The notes: generated by a model from the sequence alone, not told the origin. A stretch of DNA of 64,000 nucleotides from Cycas panzhihuaensis (GCA_023213395.1 CM041465.1:161703741-161767740), one strand, 5' to 3'; counted from the first letter of the stretch, positions 50,834 to 63,483 are shown. A program made the numbers and translations.

Positions 50834-52025
50834 CAGGAGATAAGTCTTGTGAGGGACCTATATTTCATTTTATGTTAAAATATCGTAGGCTCACAATCAT
50901 TAAACTAGTGACCATTGTAAGTGAAAAGCCTTAGAATAGCCACTAGATTGAACTTGTTATTAGCCATATCAATGTAAAGATAATTTTTATTTCACACCCA
51001 ACATGTTCGTAGGGGTACTGTGGCAATCCAATCTCTTTACTACGTGATTTGAGGGCCCAAAGTGACTACTAAAGTATACCTTTTTAAATGGTGTTATGTG
51101 TAAAATAGCGCATGCTTCATGAGAATAAAATTAGTAACCATTGTTTGCTAAAAACTACTTGGAGTTATTGGGCCAACCTAGTCACCTTATCTTTTAAGTA
51201 CATTTGGTTGGCTTAGCATTAATGGCATGAAGATGCCATTAGTAGAGTAACTAGATACATAAATAAAAAAATTAAATGTTTGTCCTAAAAATTTATGCTT
51301 CTTATCAATTTATATTATCAGACTTAACCCCTAATATACAACCATATAAATGACTTGACCCATGGTTATATACTAATATCTATATATATTATTTGTTGAC
51401 CAAAATATATTTTACACATCTTTGACATGTGAATACCTTTTGTGCCCCTCTATTACAATTCCCATATGATGGAAAACAAAGTAGTTCCCTCTCATATACT
51501 CATTGTATACACCCATAATAAATGAAAATCACTTGTCAACTACGCCATCATATAGATATTTTTAATATATTAGACACCAGATGTTGGAGAAATAAGTGAA
51601 ATTAGATATGATAGTTTCTATCATCAATCATTGTGAGTTGTTATTATGTAATAGTCTAGTAAAACAAACACTTTTAGATAAATGGTTTGTCTCTCTTTTT
51701 GAGGTAATAGGTTAATCATTATCTATATTTTATATTTAGGAAAAAAAAAACTTGATATTAATAAAAACACCATTCCTTGACATGACATTATATTATCCCA
51801 TAAAATAATTAATAAATCAATAAGAATTTTAACATATACCAATATGATTTAATATTATTTATACGCATAGAGAGAGTTTAGTTCATATAATAATAAACTA
51901 TGTATTATATTATATTAATTAAAATTACATAAATATTTAAACGCTTATTGTATGGTATATGATCTATCTATTTATTTATGAATCTTTATGAATATTAATA
52001 TAACGAAACTATTTGTCATAAGTTT
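50834..52025. other. Unclassified AT-rich DNA
   Basis: No coding, LTR or RNA signal recognised. Confidence 0.4.
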
Positions 52026-52027
52026 TT

Positions 52028-52078
52028 GTTGCAGTGGTTTCATAAAGAAGGGCTTTTAGATTCGATTCCTCCCAATAA
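52028..52078 (+). other. tRNA-like promoter boxes, possible SINE or tRNA relic
   Basis: GTTGCAGTGGTT resembles an RNA polymerase III A box (TRGCNNAGTGG). GATTCGATTCC, about 30 bases downstream, resembles a B box (GGTTCGANTCC). The spacing suits a tRNA-derived sequence. No cloverleaf or poly(A)-ended body was established. Confidence 0.3.
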
Positions 52079-52092
52079 TTATTGGTGAGATT

Positions 52093-55000
52093 TGTTTCCC
52101 GACTACCAGGAACGAGCTTTGGCAAGTCAACTCAGGTAAGTGCAGGTATGCTTCTATCCTTTGCCTTTGTCACTTCTCAAGAAAGGTAAATCGAAGCATC
52201 TATTTTTCACTGCATGCCTGATTGATACATTTGAGTGATCACCTTGCATCCATTGCTTGATCATATCGCTTGACACTATTATAGCCTATGACAATCGTAG
52301 GACATATATTCCAATGGCACTCTACAACCCTCCTACATACCTCCATGTTGTCTCAAGTACCAACTAGCCTGTGTGACCCGTTCATATCCCTATTACCACA
52401 TCACAACCCTTAGCACCTTACTAGGTGTGATTGGTATATTCCTGTCCATTTGCCAGCTTCTTGGGTACCTTATCTCTCTAGTGCCCCATCCAGTCTAGGT
52501 CATCTCCTCCTTATGATTGTCCCCAGCCACCTGGATAGAGGGTCAGACCCTCCTAGGCCTAGGGTACCCTCTTTTAGGGCTCTTTGTTCCATTTTTTCCT
52601 TTTGTTTTGTATTCTGTCACCACACCGTGACAAATGTCGAGTTACTACGGTAAACTTTGTGGTACCGCGAAGTTTACCGCAGGGCGACTGTCACAAAATA
52701 TTTTTTAAAATCTGCTATGGTAATTTTCGCATTTTTTGCAAAATTTCCATGTGGCTAAGTCATACCTCGAGTCTTAGCCTAACCCTAATCATCCAATTAA
52801 GCTAGGGTTAGATATAAAACCAAAAAGAGACCTTATTTCCCTCTCTTCCTCAATCTTTTCTCCTCTCCTCTTTCATTTTCACAGGTGATTTTCTGCAAGA
52901 GCGCCCTGCAACATGTAGCACACTTGTGTCCCTGCTTGAGATTTGCCCTCTGCAGCTTAGATCTACAGCAGCAGGCCTGAGACAAAGCTTCTCCAAGCAA
53001 GGACGTGCTCCGAGACTCACTTCCATGCACAAGCATCGGGTTTCACCAAGTTCTCTTTCAGGTTTCATAGCCTACATAGGAATCCACCTGCAAACTCTAC
53101 AAGACCACCTTCCTCTACCATTTTCTCAAGTAAATATGCTACCGATATGCTCATAGTAGGTACTATCCTATTTATATTTCATTTTGTTACTTTTAGCTCC
53201 CCTAAAAGAGATTGGAATACCCTGTATATCTTTCTTATATCAGTTTTTCCATAAAATATAAGAGGCATCCCCTCCATTTTTCCTTGTCTGTCCTCCCTAC
53301 CTTCCTACTCTTTTCCAGTTTCCCCAAGGAGGCTGTGAGTAGAGGTCCCAAAAAGGTGAGAGAAAGGAGCTAAGGTAAGTTTCGCACCCAACAAGGCCTG
53401 CTCCTTAAGGGCAACACCCCTCTCCCCTTTTCCTCCTCCTCTTTTGTGCCTCCCTTGGTCTACTAGAGAGCTCTTGGAAGAGAGGCCATCGCTGGTATCA
53501 ACATACGCAGCCCATTGATGCCCTGGTTCCAGGCCTGAGCGCCTTACATAGGTAGAGTTTGACCCATTAGTTATACCATATGTCACTTTTGGGCATTGGC
53601 TTAGTCAAAAGTTGCAAACGTTGCACATCATAACCTTTGCAACATCGATAACATTTACAACATTTGTGCAACCTATCTCCTTGACCTTTTGCTGCTATTA
53701 GACTGTCCAAATCTATTGTTTATATGCTTAGGTAGCATGGAGGTGTGTGCATTGGAGGGTTAGCCATTATGAGGCTAACCACCCCCGTCCTTTTATCTTA
53801 TCTTGCTTACATTGAGAAGGTTGGAGATTGTTTCTTGGATAAAAGTTTACTTTGATTAAAATACTTCACTTGGACTATTTTGTGTACTTTGCATACACAT
53901 ATACTTTGATTACAGGTTTTGCTACGTTGTTCACGAATAAGAAAGAAATGTATCAATTCGGGTACGTCTCCTTCACTCTTTTCCTTGGTCATTTCCATAT
54001 TTAGCATAGCCTTTTCCTTTGTTTTTTTTGCCTTTTCCTTTTAGTTCGGGGAAGGTAAGGAAGCCCCCAACACCATTGCTCTACGTTGCTCGCCTGTTGG
54101 GAAAGGAAAAGAGAAGTAAGTGTGGCATAAGAGAACGTCCTTATTTCAATCATACAACCCTCCAGGTACATCATTCTCTCATTTTCATAGCTCTTTTCCC
54201 TTTTTGTTTTAATCTTATTTGCTTGCATAGTTCAAACGTAAAAGGAAAAAAGAGAAAAGAAACAAGTTTTCATCTACTATTCGCATATGCATGCTACACC
54301 CACAGTTCTAGGAAAGAGCATGAGATAGAAACCATATCCTTTTTCTTTCTTGCTTGATTGCATACATTTCCTTCTAGCCTTACATCTCTTGCATGCATGC
54401 TTGCACTTGATTGACTTGCCTCTTTTACTCTCTTTTCTCCCATTATAAACGAAAAGAGAGTGAGGTTTTGCATTTGAGAGTAAACGAGAGTGTGTTTACT
54501 ATTTTTATAGTTCTTGCCTCTTATTTGCAATAAATACAACTACTTACACATCACTTCACCATCACACATAGAAGGTCAAACCCTTCACCCCAAGGATGGT
54601 GGAAGCTTCTTTCGCCGTCATTCCTTATTCCCCAAACTCACTTTGGGTGGGTTAGCCTAAGGAGGATTTTTCCTCTAGGACATCCTCTTCTAACCCCATC
54701 ACACCTACACTAGTTAGGTAACCTTGACATCCTCTCATTTGGGTCGGTCTCACGCGTGAGGTGGTTGTCCAACACCATTCTTATAAGTGTGTACCTTCCA
54801 TATCTCTTATTCGAATATATCTCATTCATATCCCTTCTGTTTTCTTCGAGGATTCATTCCCTCGTTTGGTCCTGCCCATCCATTCCAGCCATCCAATGGC
54901 AAGAGGACTTATTCTTGATGTTACTCGAGAAACTAAAGATATCCCTCACTCTTGCTACCATCAAAACCAAAACCGAGTTATCCAAAAGGGAGTTGTACGC

Positions 55001-55132
55001 CATTCGTGGGTCTCGAACCTACGTTCCGATGCACGAACGCCCTGTGCAGGTGATTTCTCTCACTTGCCGGATTGACTCTATATTCCGGAGCTCTCTGTTG
55101 ACTAACCTAATCCTAACCAAGTGTGGTTACCA
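52093..55132 (+). mobile_element. Second 3-kb solo-LTR-like copy, better preserved
   Basis: Homologous along its length to 16586-19859. It starts TGTTTCCCGACTACCAGG and ends TGTGGTTACCA. Shared landmarks are ACTCAGGTAAGT, GGTATGCTTCTATC, CATCACAACCCTTAGCACCTT, GCAAAATTTCCATGTGGC, the TATA region TTAGATATAAAACC (52810-52823), GGGGAAGGTAAGGAAGCCCCC (54044-54067) and GAACCTACGTTCCGATGCA. It keeps several CpGs that are TpG/CpA in the other copy. Flanking 5-mers (AGATT, TCCCA) do not match, so the ends are inferred from the paralogue. No coding motif; open frames of 60-140 codons inside are unsupported. Confidence 0.65.
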
Positions 55133-56639
55133 TCCCATAGACACGATTCTAAGATTTTTTTTAAACTATTAGGTTATTATGGGTGATGCAATCTTATAGA
55201 AATCTTAATTTCTCCTGGCAAACATCCCTGTAAACTCACATACCTAATAGAGAACACATAAGATTATCTCTAAATTAAAATTAGTAGGAAATATTTTTTT
55301 TTAGTTTTGATCGTATATTACCATCTTACATTCTCATCACCTCTCCTTAATTATTGAAAATTATCTTGATATATAAGGGTCACTTGTTTTCTTTTTAAAG
55401 AAAATATATGTTTTTGTTCTTACCAATAGCCTCCTTTTCTCCCATAAAACCTGATTTCCCTAAAAATTAGAAACTTAGCCCCCTCCATAAGCATGCCTAT
55501 GATATACAAATCTTATAATAATATAACCCTAATAATAAGAAAACTCCATGTGCATTTTTATGCCAATAGGCACTTCTAATGCACCTTCTCTATGACTATT
55601 TACTCCACTTCATTGATGAGAGTAAATAGTCTGAAAAACAAAAAAAGAAAAAATAAAGAAATGCCCCATAACTCTATATTTATTGATCTCGTTTTCCTTC
55701 AATACCATGCAAACCATGCTTATCCAATTGATGCCATTGATCTATACTTTTTACATTTGACACTTTTCACTTCAAACCTACAACAATTATAGTTTTAACT
55801 ACTATAAAACTTGAAAAAATAATTAAAATCAAAAGCATCATAATATGTTTGTACAAACCTTTCATACCTCATAAAGCCCTTGCAGATGTGTCTATAGACA
55901 TTTCTAAACTTCTTAAATCTACACTAGTAAGAAATAATAGAACATTAAAATGCAAAGGAAAGTTAAGAATACAAATTGCATTTGCACAAAAGAATAAGAA
56001 AACAAGTATACAAATTTTGATAATGTCCATATGCATCAACAACCTAAAGTGTCCACCATTGGCCAAGTAAGTTTTGACTTGAAAAACTCAATTGTTAGTT
56101 TTCTAAGTTAGTCCCTTTAGAGTAATAACTTAAGGGTTTCATAGAGGAGCACTTCTTGAGAATTCTTAGCAATAGTTGTTGAGACTTTTCACAAGCTACT
56201 AGAAGAAGTGCAATTCCATGGATTATCACATTTCCCTTAATAAATGCTCCAAAATAGAAGTAAAAATTGATTTGCATAAAGTTAATTTTATCATGAGTAT
56301 AACATTACAAAAACCAAAGCATATTAAGAATAGGATGGTCTCTACATGTCTTAAGCACAACTTAAGCCAACCCCTCTCTTTTGTTAATCATTAGAAAAGA
56401 AAAAAAATAAATAATTCTGCTCAAATAAATCTCTTTTCTTATCTTGTTAGCAATCTCTTTCCCTCACCATGTGACCACATTTTGCAAGAAAATAGTAGTC
56501 TCGTTCCTTCTACATATGACGACATTTCTTAAGAAAACAGAAATGCAACATCCTAATGGTGGGTTATCCAATGCTTATTTTAAGGGTTTAAAGTTCTATT
56601 TTCGCTTGACTCGACTAATTAAAACGCTCCTTTTTCAGG
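55133..56639. other. Unclassified AT-rich DNA
   Basis: No coding motif. A 12-bp perfect stem (GACTATTTACTC at 55594-55605 with its complement at 55620-55631, 14-base loop) is the only clear structure. It may be a terminator-like or MITE-derived hairpin, or chance. Confidence 0.4.
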
Positions 56640-57555
56640 CAGTAATTTTAACAATATAACCATTCCACGTCATCGCAAAACCTAAGTGGGCCCGACTTGA
56701 TTCTGAGATATAGCTTCTGTTTGCATGTACAACAAGGCCGAGCTATTTATCGACATCCCGTTAATAGCGATATTATCTCCGGTTGGAATCGGAGAAATAA
56801 GTGACGCGTCCGGGCCGAGCATTTAATGCATTACACTAAACTCAATCATTGAGCGTGGAATTTAAGTGTGGGTACGGTTAGGATATGATTAATGATTTGC
56901 AAGGTACCAGGTCGGCGAGACTCTTGTGTTTGCTAACTTGGAATGTTTCCCAGCGTCTCCGCTATAGGAACTGACGGTAGATAATACCGCAGAAGCGATG
57001 CATCGTAGAACACGGCATTACATATGTGGTGATCATTCATTTTTCCGCTTGCGGAGAAAAGCTTAAATTATTGATCTCTCGTCATCCAATCAGGCTTCAA
57101 TGGCGGTATAATTCCACTTTTTGGTTGTAAAGCGCCCGTGACTTTGTCCTCTTTTTAAAAGCTCACAGGTGAGGAACGATCATATTAATTTTATTTTGGA
57201 AAAATATTACCGGATAGCAGAGTTATTTTGTAGGCCGTCCAGTGGAGTCGAGGATTTCTGAAGAAATTGTGCAGCGGCAATAATTTATGTAATGCTCTGC
57301 TTTTTTTCATTGTTGATCGTCCGTAAAGGCGCGATGTTAGGTGGATAAGGCGGTGAAATTTTCTGTGAACTTAGAAATGAAGGCCTGCAAAATATTTACA
57401 TGAAAATCTTGTGGAATTTGGGGAAACCATCTGTTCCCGCGCAGAAACGTGATGTCGTCGGAGAACGGAACGTGTTTAAGGGACGGACGAGGTGACGAAA
57501 CGGGGTATAAAAGCTATTGCTTACAGAAATTTAAGCTTTATGAGACTCGATCGGT
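56640..57555 (+). promoter_or_regulatory. CpG-retaining promoter region of candidate host gene
   Basis: CpG dinucleotides are frequent here (GACGCGTCCGG, GGCGCGATG, CCCGCGCAG, GGACGGACGAGGTGACG) but rare in the rest of the window, which points to an unmethylated, selectively maintained segment. It carries no retroelement motif. TATAAAAG at 57506-57513 lies about 40-50 bp upstream of the ATG at 57556, leaving room for a short 5' leader starting near 57535-57540. Specific transcription-factor sites were not assigned. Confidence 0.7.
57506..57513 (+). promoter_or_regulatory. TATA box
   Basis: GGGGTATAAAAGC is an excellent plant TATA context, 43 bases upstream of the ATG that opens the signal-peptide exon and at the 3' edge of the CpG-rich segment. 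Confidence 0.75.
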
Positions 57556-57636
57556 ATGGAAACTTTTCTGAGATCCTTTGCATGCAACTTCATTTTTGTC
57601 TTTATTCTTTCGTTTCCTATTATGTGCAATCTTGAG
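57556..57636 (+). CDS. Candidate first exon encoding a signal peptide (secreted protein, unknown)
   Basis: ATG at 57556 opens 27 codons, METFLRSFACNFIFVFILSF then PIMCNLE. A short n-region with one Arg, a 14-16-residue hydrophobic core and a small/polar end are standard for a eukaryotic signal peptide entering the secretory pathway. The frame ends in phase 0 at GAG|GTAATT (57637), a good plant 5' splice site; without splicing it stops four codons later. The TATA box and CpG-retaining upstream DNA support a real gene. No downstream exon could be linked, so family and mature protein are unknown. The next exon may lie beyond the window, with transposons in a long first intron. Confidence 0.6.
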
Positions 57637-58163
57637 GTAATTTTCTGAATTATAAGATCCAATAATGGTAAGAACGCGTAGTTGATTATCGGCTTAATCT
57701 TTAAATACCCTCTCAATTGTTTAATTTGAAAATATTGGCTCATCTCTGCGTTCGATATATTCCTTGATTAGAGACAAAATTGCATATGCTACCCGTTGAA
57801 TTCTTCCTAGGAATTCTGTCGTATGTGTCTCTTGTGTATTTGCTGGGATTGGAACATAGGGTTAGTTGGGTGAAGGAAACAAGTCGCGCGATAATTAGGT
57901 ATAGTATGCCTGCTGTACAATGGATGCCTTTTTATTATGTATTTATTATCTTGCAACATCATCGCATGTGGCCATTCTTAATATGAACACAGGTTGTCCT
58001 ATAAACTCTAACGCCTTCTGTGCAATACACTTTTGTCAGCATCCGCTAATGTATTTCAGCATATGTTGTACGTGATTTGTAGTTGCGAGTAAGCTTAATA
58101 TTTTAGTGGTTTCAAAATATTTGTATTTAGGAATGGAAAACTCTAATTCGACGCTATCTTGAT
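57637..58163 (+). other. Putative first-intron start
   Basis: It begins with GTAATT, is AT-rich and still has some CpGs near 57880. No transposon motif and no acceptor leading to a convincing exon. The 68-codon frame at 57780-57986 has no ATG in good context and no recognisable domain. Confidence 0.4.
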
Positions 58164-58721
58164 CTAATCATATCTATGTTTTTTTTTTTTTTTTATGGAT
58201 TTCAAACATTAATGAAAACAAAATAAATAGATAGTGGGTTTTAAATTCTTCGCTTTTTGTTCACTAGGATGTTGAGCTCGACTAACTCTTGCCTTGCTTG
58301 ATCACACTTTTTTATAGCACTTTCCCATTCCTTTGAAAAACTAGGCTCAAGGTCCACACACAAAGTCTACTCCATGCTTGGATCAACCACGTCAAAACAC
58401 TTAAGCTATAAAAACACTCTAGCTATTACAATATAAAGGTAGTCATCTCTTCCCTTCATTTTTTGCTTGCTATCTCTAGTGATAGTTTCATTTATGGAAG
58501 TTAATGGCATTGTAGGACTCCTACTCAAAAAAGATAGGGCTAATTATAAACCTTATCTATCTTTCCTTCCTTGCTTTAGGAGTTTTGACTAGCTTCCCTT
58601 ATGCAACTTGCTTTGTCTTCTTTCTTGCTTCCATAAATAATTTGTTGTGTCCTCTAGACTTGTTGTATGGTCTTTTCATTTAGCATAAGATTCTGATTTA
58701 CATTACTAATCCTATCTAAGT
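58164..58721 (-). mobile_element. Poly(A)-tailed retroposon with 16-bp TSD, minus strand
   Basis: T16 at 58179-58194 is a poly(A) tail on the minus strand. CTAATCATATCTATGT (58164-58179) and CTAATCCTATCTAAGT (58706-58721) match at 14 of 16 positions outside the insert, the target duplication expected of L1-driven retroposition. The ~526-bp body read on the minus strand has one partly open frame (SKEWESAIKKCDQARQELVE, then LNILVNKKRRI-stop, about 58245-58345) followed by a 3'-UTR-like end. It could be a 5'-truncated LINE or a processed pseudogene; no RT motif was seen and the parent gene is not recognised. Confidence 0.7.
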
Positions 58722-59311
58722 CACCACTGTAATATTCCATTTGTATCTATTGTCTGCACCTCATTCTATATTTTCTTTTTATGTTTTCAATTAGTATTTT
58801 AATATAATCATCTCTTGATATAAATGTGAGTTAGTTAAAAGCTCCATTAAGTGTGCAAGATGAATTTGATTTGTAGTTTACATTAAATTATGGAGTTAAA
58901 TAACCTCAAAGTTGGTAAGTCTAAATACACATGTTATACACATATAAACATTTTTAGGTGTACATATCCATATATTGTAAATAGTGTAAATACTAAGTCC
59001 ACTAAATAAATGTGGCTAAATTGTCTAAAGGATAAAAGTTAATAAGAAGGGGTACATGATATAAATAAGAGAAAAAATTCCTAGGGAATAAATTCTAAGA
59101 GACATGAATTTTATGTTCAATCCTATTTAATGATTCTACTTTTTAGCATAGACCATTTCTATGAGAGAAAAGAAATGTTAATAACAGAAGAATTGTGAGA
59201 AGGGCAAAAAGTCCAACTTATAGGCTATTATTAATGATATGAGGCTTGTGAGGAAAAAAAAAGTATTACTTTTATATTAGTATTAATTATAGGAGCCTTG
59301 TAATAAAAAAA
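58722..59311. other. Unclassified AT-rich DNA
   Basis: No coding or repeat signal recognised. It may be intron of the gene starting at 57556. Confidence 0.35.
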
Positions 59312-59623
59312 TGTTAGAAATCATAAACAAATAAATCATTTATATATACAACAAGCATGAAATAAGTACATAGAAGAATTAATGTGGGAAACCTTGTGGT
59401 AAAAATCTACCACAAAATAATATCGATTATATTAATAATAAATTCATGAAGTATAATGGACTTTGGATTCCTTCAAATAGATCCATAAGTGCCTCATATA
59501 TTACATATGTATTATATCTGTCAACTCACAATAATATCACATTATTACATCACATAATTATTCGCATAATAATTTACCATATTGATATTAGTTAGTTTAA
59601 GTAGATATAATGCCACTCTAACA
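59312..59623 (-). repeat. 3' LTR of copia element, minus strand
   Basis: 312 bp, starting TGTTAGAAATC on the plus strand and ending CTAACA. On the minus strand it follows CATTAAGAAGGGA, a purine tract. Homologous along its length to 2762-3073. Confidence 0.85.
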
Positions 59624-62600
59624 TCCCTTCTTAATGTAAATATGAGGTCTTGAAGTCTTCATAAGAGTTGGACTAACCTTTCTCTTTATCCGTGTTGATA
59701 AATCTTCCCTCAAGGATAACTTTGCTAAGTCATAAATTTGCATGAATCTTGATGAAGTAATCTTCAGTAAGAGTTTTGGTCAATATATTTGTAAGTTGTT
59801 CTTCACTTAGATAAAACTCAACTTGTAACTTTCTTAATCTGATTTACTCATGGATGTAATGGTATCGAATCTCTATGTACTTCATATATGCATAAAATTC
59901 TAGATTCTTTGAAAGTCGAATAACACTATGACTATCAATATGTATAACAAGTATGCTAGAAGATATTCCAAAAGTCTCCAAAAATCCATGTAACCATACA
60001 GATTCCCTCACATCAGTACTTAGTCCTTGGTACTCGGCCTCTATAGAAAATAATGCAACAGTGGATTACATTTTAGATTATCATGGTACAAACCCATTAT
60101 TGATACCAAAAATATAGTCTACAATTGACTTTTAATCTTCAATATCTCCACCCAATCTATATTAGTATACCCATACAAGTTATCCATACAAGATTAAGTG
60201 TACTCTTAACATATTTTAGAATCGTCTTTGTAGTAACCCAATAAGGTTCTTAGGAATTCTACATGTAATAAGATACCAATCTAATATCATAAGTAATATT
60301 AGGACTAGTATAAGTTAAGTAAATAAAACTCTCTACCAATTATTAATATAAAGTCTCATCTACAGGTGGCTTATTTATATCCTTCATAAGTTTTGTGCCT
60401 TTCACACATGGTATCTTCGCAGGTTTACAATCCTTCATCTCAAATCTATTAAATAGGTTTTTAGCATACCTTGATTACGACATCACGATGTGATCATCCA
60501 TCTACCTAATTTCAATACCCAAAGTAATAAAGATGTCTGAGATCTATCATATCAAAAGCATATCCTAAATAGGCCTTTATAGTTGTAATAGTCTTATTAC
60601 AATTACCTATAATAATAAGCTCATCAATATATAACACAACAATAACTATTATAGTTCTACTCTTTTGAATATAAAGACTTAGCTCTAATTTTATTGTTAC
60701 AAAACTATCTTCCTTCAATCTAGTATTGATCTTATCATACTAAGTATGTGGTGTTTATTTTAAGCCATAAAGAGATTTTTTCAATTGGTACACTAAATGC
60801 TCTTGACCTTTCTTCACGAAACCAAGAGGTTGAGCTATGTAGATCTTCTCTTTCAAGTCTTTATTAAGGAATGATGAGTTTACATCTATTTGAAGTAACT
60901 TCCAATTAAATGTAGTTGTCAAAATAAAGATCAATTAGACTATTGACATCTTAGAAAATGGTGTAAATATCTCCTCATAATTAATTCCTTCTTTCTATTT
61001 AAAACTCTATACAACAAGTCTAGCCTTATACTTATCTACCTCTTTACTAGAGTGATATTTCGTCTTATAGACCCACTTGTAACTGAATAGATTCTTGGAT
61101 GGAGGTAAGGAAACCAAATCCCATAGATCATTCTTCATGATTGAATTATAGTCCTCCTCCATTACAACTCTCTATTGTGAATCTTATTTCACTTCCTCAT
61201 ATGAAATAGGATCATTAGAATCGTTAGTATCTACCACCAAAGTTTGACTGACATGTTAACTCTTTATTCTCCAACCATCTTCAAGATCTTTAACTGTTAC
61301 ACCAAAATCCTCAATGGCCCTTTCAGCCCATAATAAAACATAAGGTATTGTCCATGACTTAGCTTGTAATGGCTCCTCATCATTACTCCCACTAGGTCAT
61401 ATTTTTATTTCTGACATATTATTAAGCTCATGAATCTCTATACCAATTGAAACATAGCTTGGGATAAGAAGAAGTAGGGGATAAAATTTATATTCAGATG
61501 ACCTCTCAGTATGGTACACTATTAACTCATTAAACTTAACATCCCAACTAACTAAAAGTTTCTTTTCTTATGGATCCCAAAGTCTGTAAGACTTATTCTC
61601 TTATGGGTATCCCTTAAAAATACACTTTAAACTCTTAGGATCTAACTTCTTTCGATGTGTGTCCAAGATGTATGCATATGCATTGCACCTAAATACCATA
61701 AAATAATTAATGAAAGGTTTCTAATTGGTCCAACACTCTTCGGGGGTAATGGCACAAACAACCTTAATAAATACTTATTTAGAATATAAATAGTTGTCAT
61801 AATAACTTTTACTCAAAACACATGAGATAGATTCTTTACATATACCATACACCTTATTATCTCCATCATGGTAGAATTATTCTTCTCTGTAACACCATTT
61901 TGTTGTGGGGTACGTAAGATAGTTAACTTTCATTTAATACCATGATCAAGGTAGAACTGATTAAAGACATTATTATCATATTTCCTTTTATTATTAATCC
62001 TAAAAATCTTTATTTTCTTATTACACTCATTATCTACACCAACTTTTCACTTATAAAATTAATCAAATACATCAGACTTGTTCTTTAAAAAGAATAACCA
62101 AGCTTTTCTACAATAATTATCTATAAACATAAGGATAAATCAAGTACTAGAAATAGAAGGATTAGATAGAGGATCCATGAAGTTAGTATTGATAAGTTTA
62201 ACTTCTCCTTTGCTCTCCATGCACTATCCTTAGAAAATAGATAACGGTGGTGCTTTCTATACATATATCCTTCACAAACACCTCATGGCACTTAGGGAAA
62301 ACCTACCACCATCTTTAATTTATTCATAAAGTTGATGCGTCTATAGTTAAGATGATCCAAATGCTCATGCTATAACTTAGTCATATTATTAGCACTAGCA
62401 ATAAAAGCATAAGAATTATGTTAGGATCTAAATTTCTCAAACAACCAAAAGTTATTTTATACTCTTCTAATAGCAATAATAGAGGAATTTTTATTAAGCT
62501 CCTTAACTATATATCTATTATTGTAAAGCTCAATTTTCATACCTTGTTTGTAAAGTTCTCAAGTAGAAAGAAGATTAAGCTTCATCTTAGACACAGTAAA

Positions 62601-63159
62601 TACCACTAAACTTACCTCTTACAAGTAAAATAGAACCAACATCTTCTACAGGTAAAACATAAGCATCTCTAATAATCATATTAATATCACTTATACCTGC
62701 ATCTATAACATCAAAGTTTTGCTTCTAAGAGGTGATGTATTTTTATGTACCAAAATCTAGGATCTAATAATCTTTTTAATTTAATTCAAATGATAACATT
62801 AATACCCTAATACAGTGTGCCACTACACTTTTCCCCTTGTCATCTTGGTTAGCCTTGTGCTTATCCCATTTCTTAAACTCATAATTATTTTCTTTATGAC
62901 CCCCTTTCTTATAGTAATTACACTTACCAATAAACTTTTTCTTCTCTTAAGAGGTCTCACATATTTTCTATGTAGACTTTCCCTCTTGAATAACAACCTT
63001 TCTTTATGTCCTCATGACCAAAACCTGATTTGAACTATAACTAATAAGCATTCTATGATACTTCAACTTGGCATACTATGCTAGAGTTAAGTTTCTCAGT
63101 GACTCAAATGATTCACCCTCCATAACTTCATTCCTTACATAGATAGTTTAGAGGGTTCT
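59624..63159 (-). pseudogene. Ty1/copia gag-pol remnant, minus strand
   Basis: The fullest copy of this copia family in the window. Reading right to left: the end of gag and a zinc-knuckle remnant (CNYYKKGGHKENNY, about 62890-62935), protease (LDFGT-KYIT, near 62760), a GAG-pre-integrase region (62200-62480), integrase (61640-62150: TPQQNGVTEKNNSTMMEI), RT (60380-61200: the YVDD box reads VLYIDELIIIGN at 60625-60660) and RNase H (59640-60070: SIEAEYQGLS, HYIHE). Many stops are present and the second aspartate of YVDD is Glu. Gag is truncated at about 63130-63160, where the next copia LTR begins. Confidence 0.88.
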
Positions 63160-63483
63160 GTGGGTTGCAGACAAGCAGAGCAGCACTACAACGAGTGCAT
63201 CTTGAGTTAACATATGATTTCCAAACAATGGCAGTGTTAAAAAATACCAGGGAGGCATTCCCACCCCATATATAGAAATTTAGGGAGGCAGCAAGCATCT
63301 CAATCGAAATAATTTTAAAAATTATAATTAACAAATATAACACATACCTTAAGAATGATTCGTTGACTAATGGTGACTTTAGGTGGCTAATATTTAACTT
63401 TAGGTACCCTAGGGAGCCTCAAAGATGGTTTTGAGGGGCCCTAGGTGCACATCCCCTTCGTCACATTGGGGATTATCCAAACA
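63160..63483 (-). repeat. 3' LTR of a second copia element, minus strand (left end inferred)
   Basis: On the minus strand it starts TGTTTGGATAATCCCCAATG right after GGGCTTATGGGGGAGAA, a classic purine tract. The left end near TGTGGGTTGCAG (63160) is inferred from the end of homology to the neighbouring gag. Confidence 0.65.

Noticed and set aside
52450-55172. Multiple 65-138-codon ORFs
   Set aside because: They lie in the 3-kb LTR-like repeat and are not conserved in the homologous copy at 16586-19859.
55594-55631. 12-bp perfect hairpin as a microRNA precursor
   Set aside because: The stem is far too short for a plant miRNA fold-back and flanking bases do not extend it.
57780-57986. 68-codon ORF downstream of the candidate first exon
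   Set aside because: It opens at a TTG rather than a well-placed ATG, has no convincing splice-acceptor link to exon 1 and no recognised motif; more likely intron sequence.
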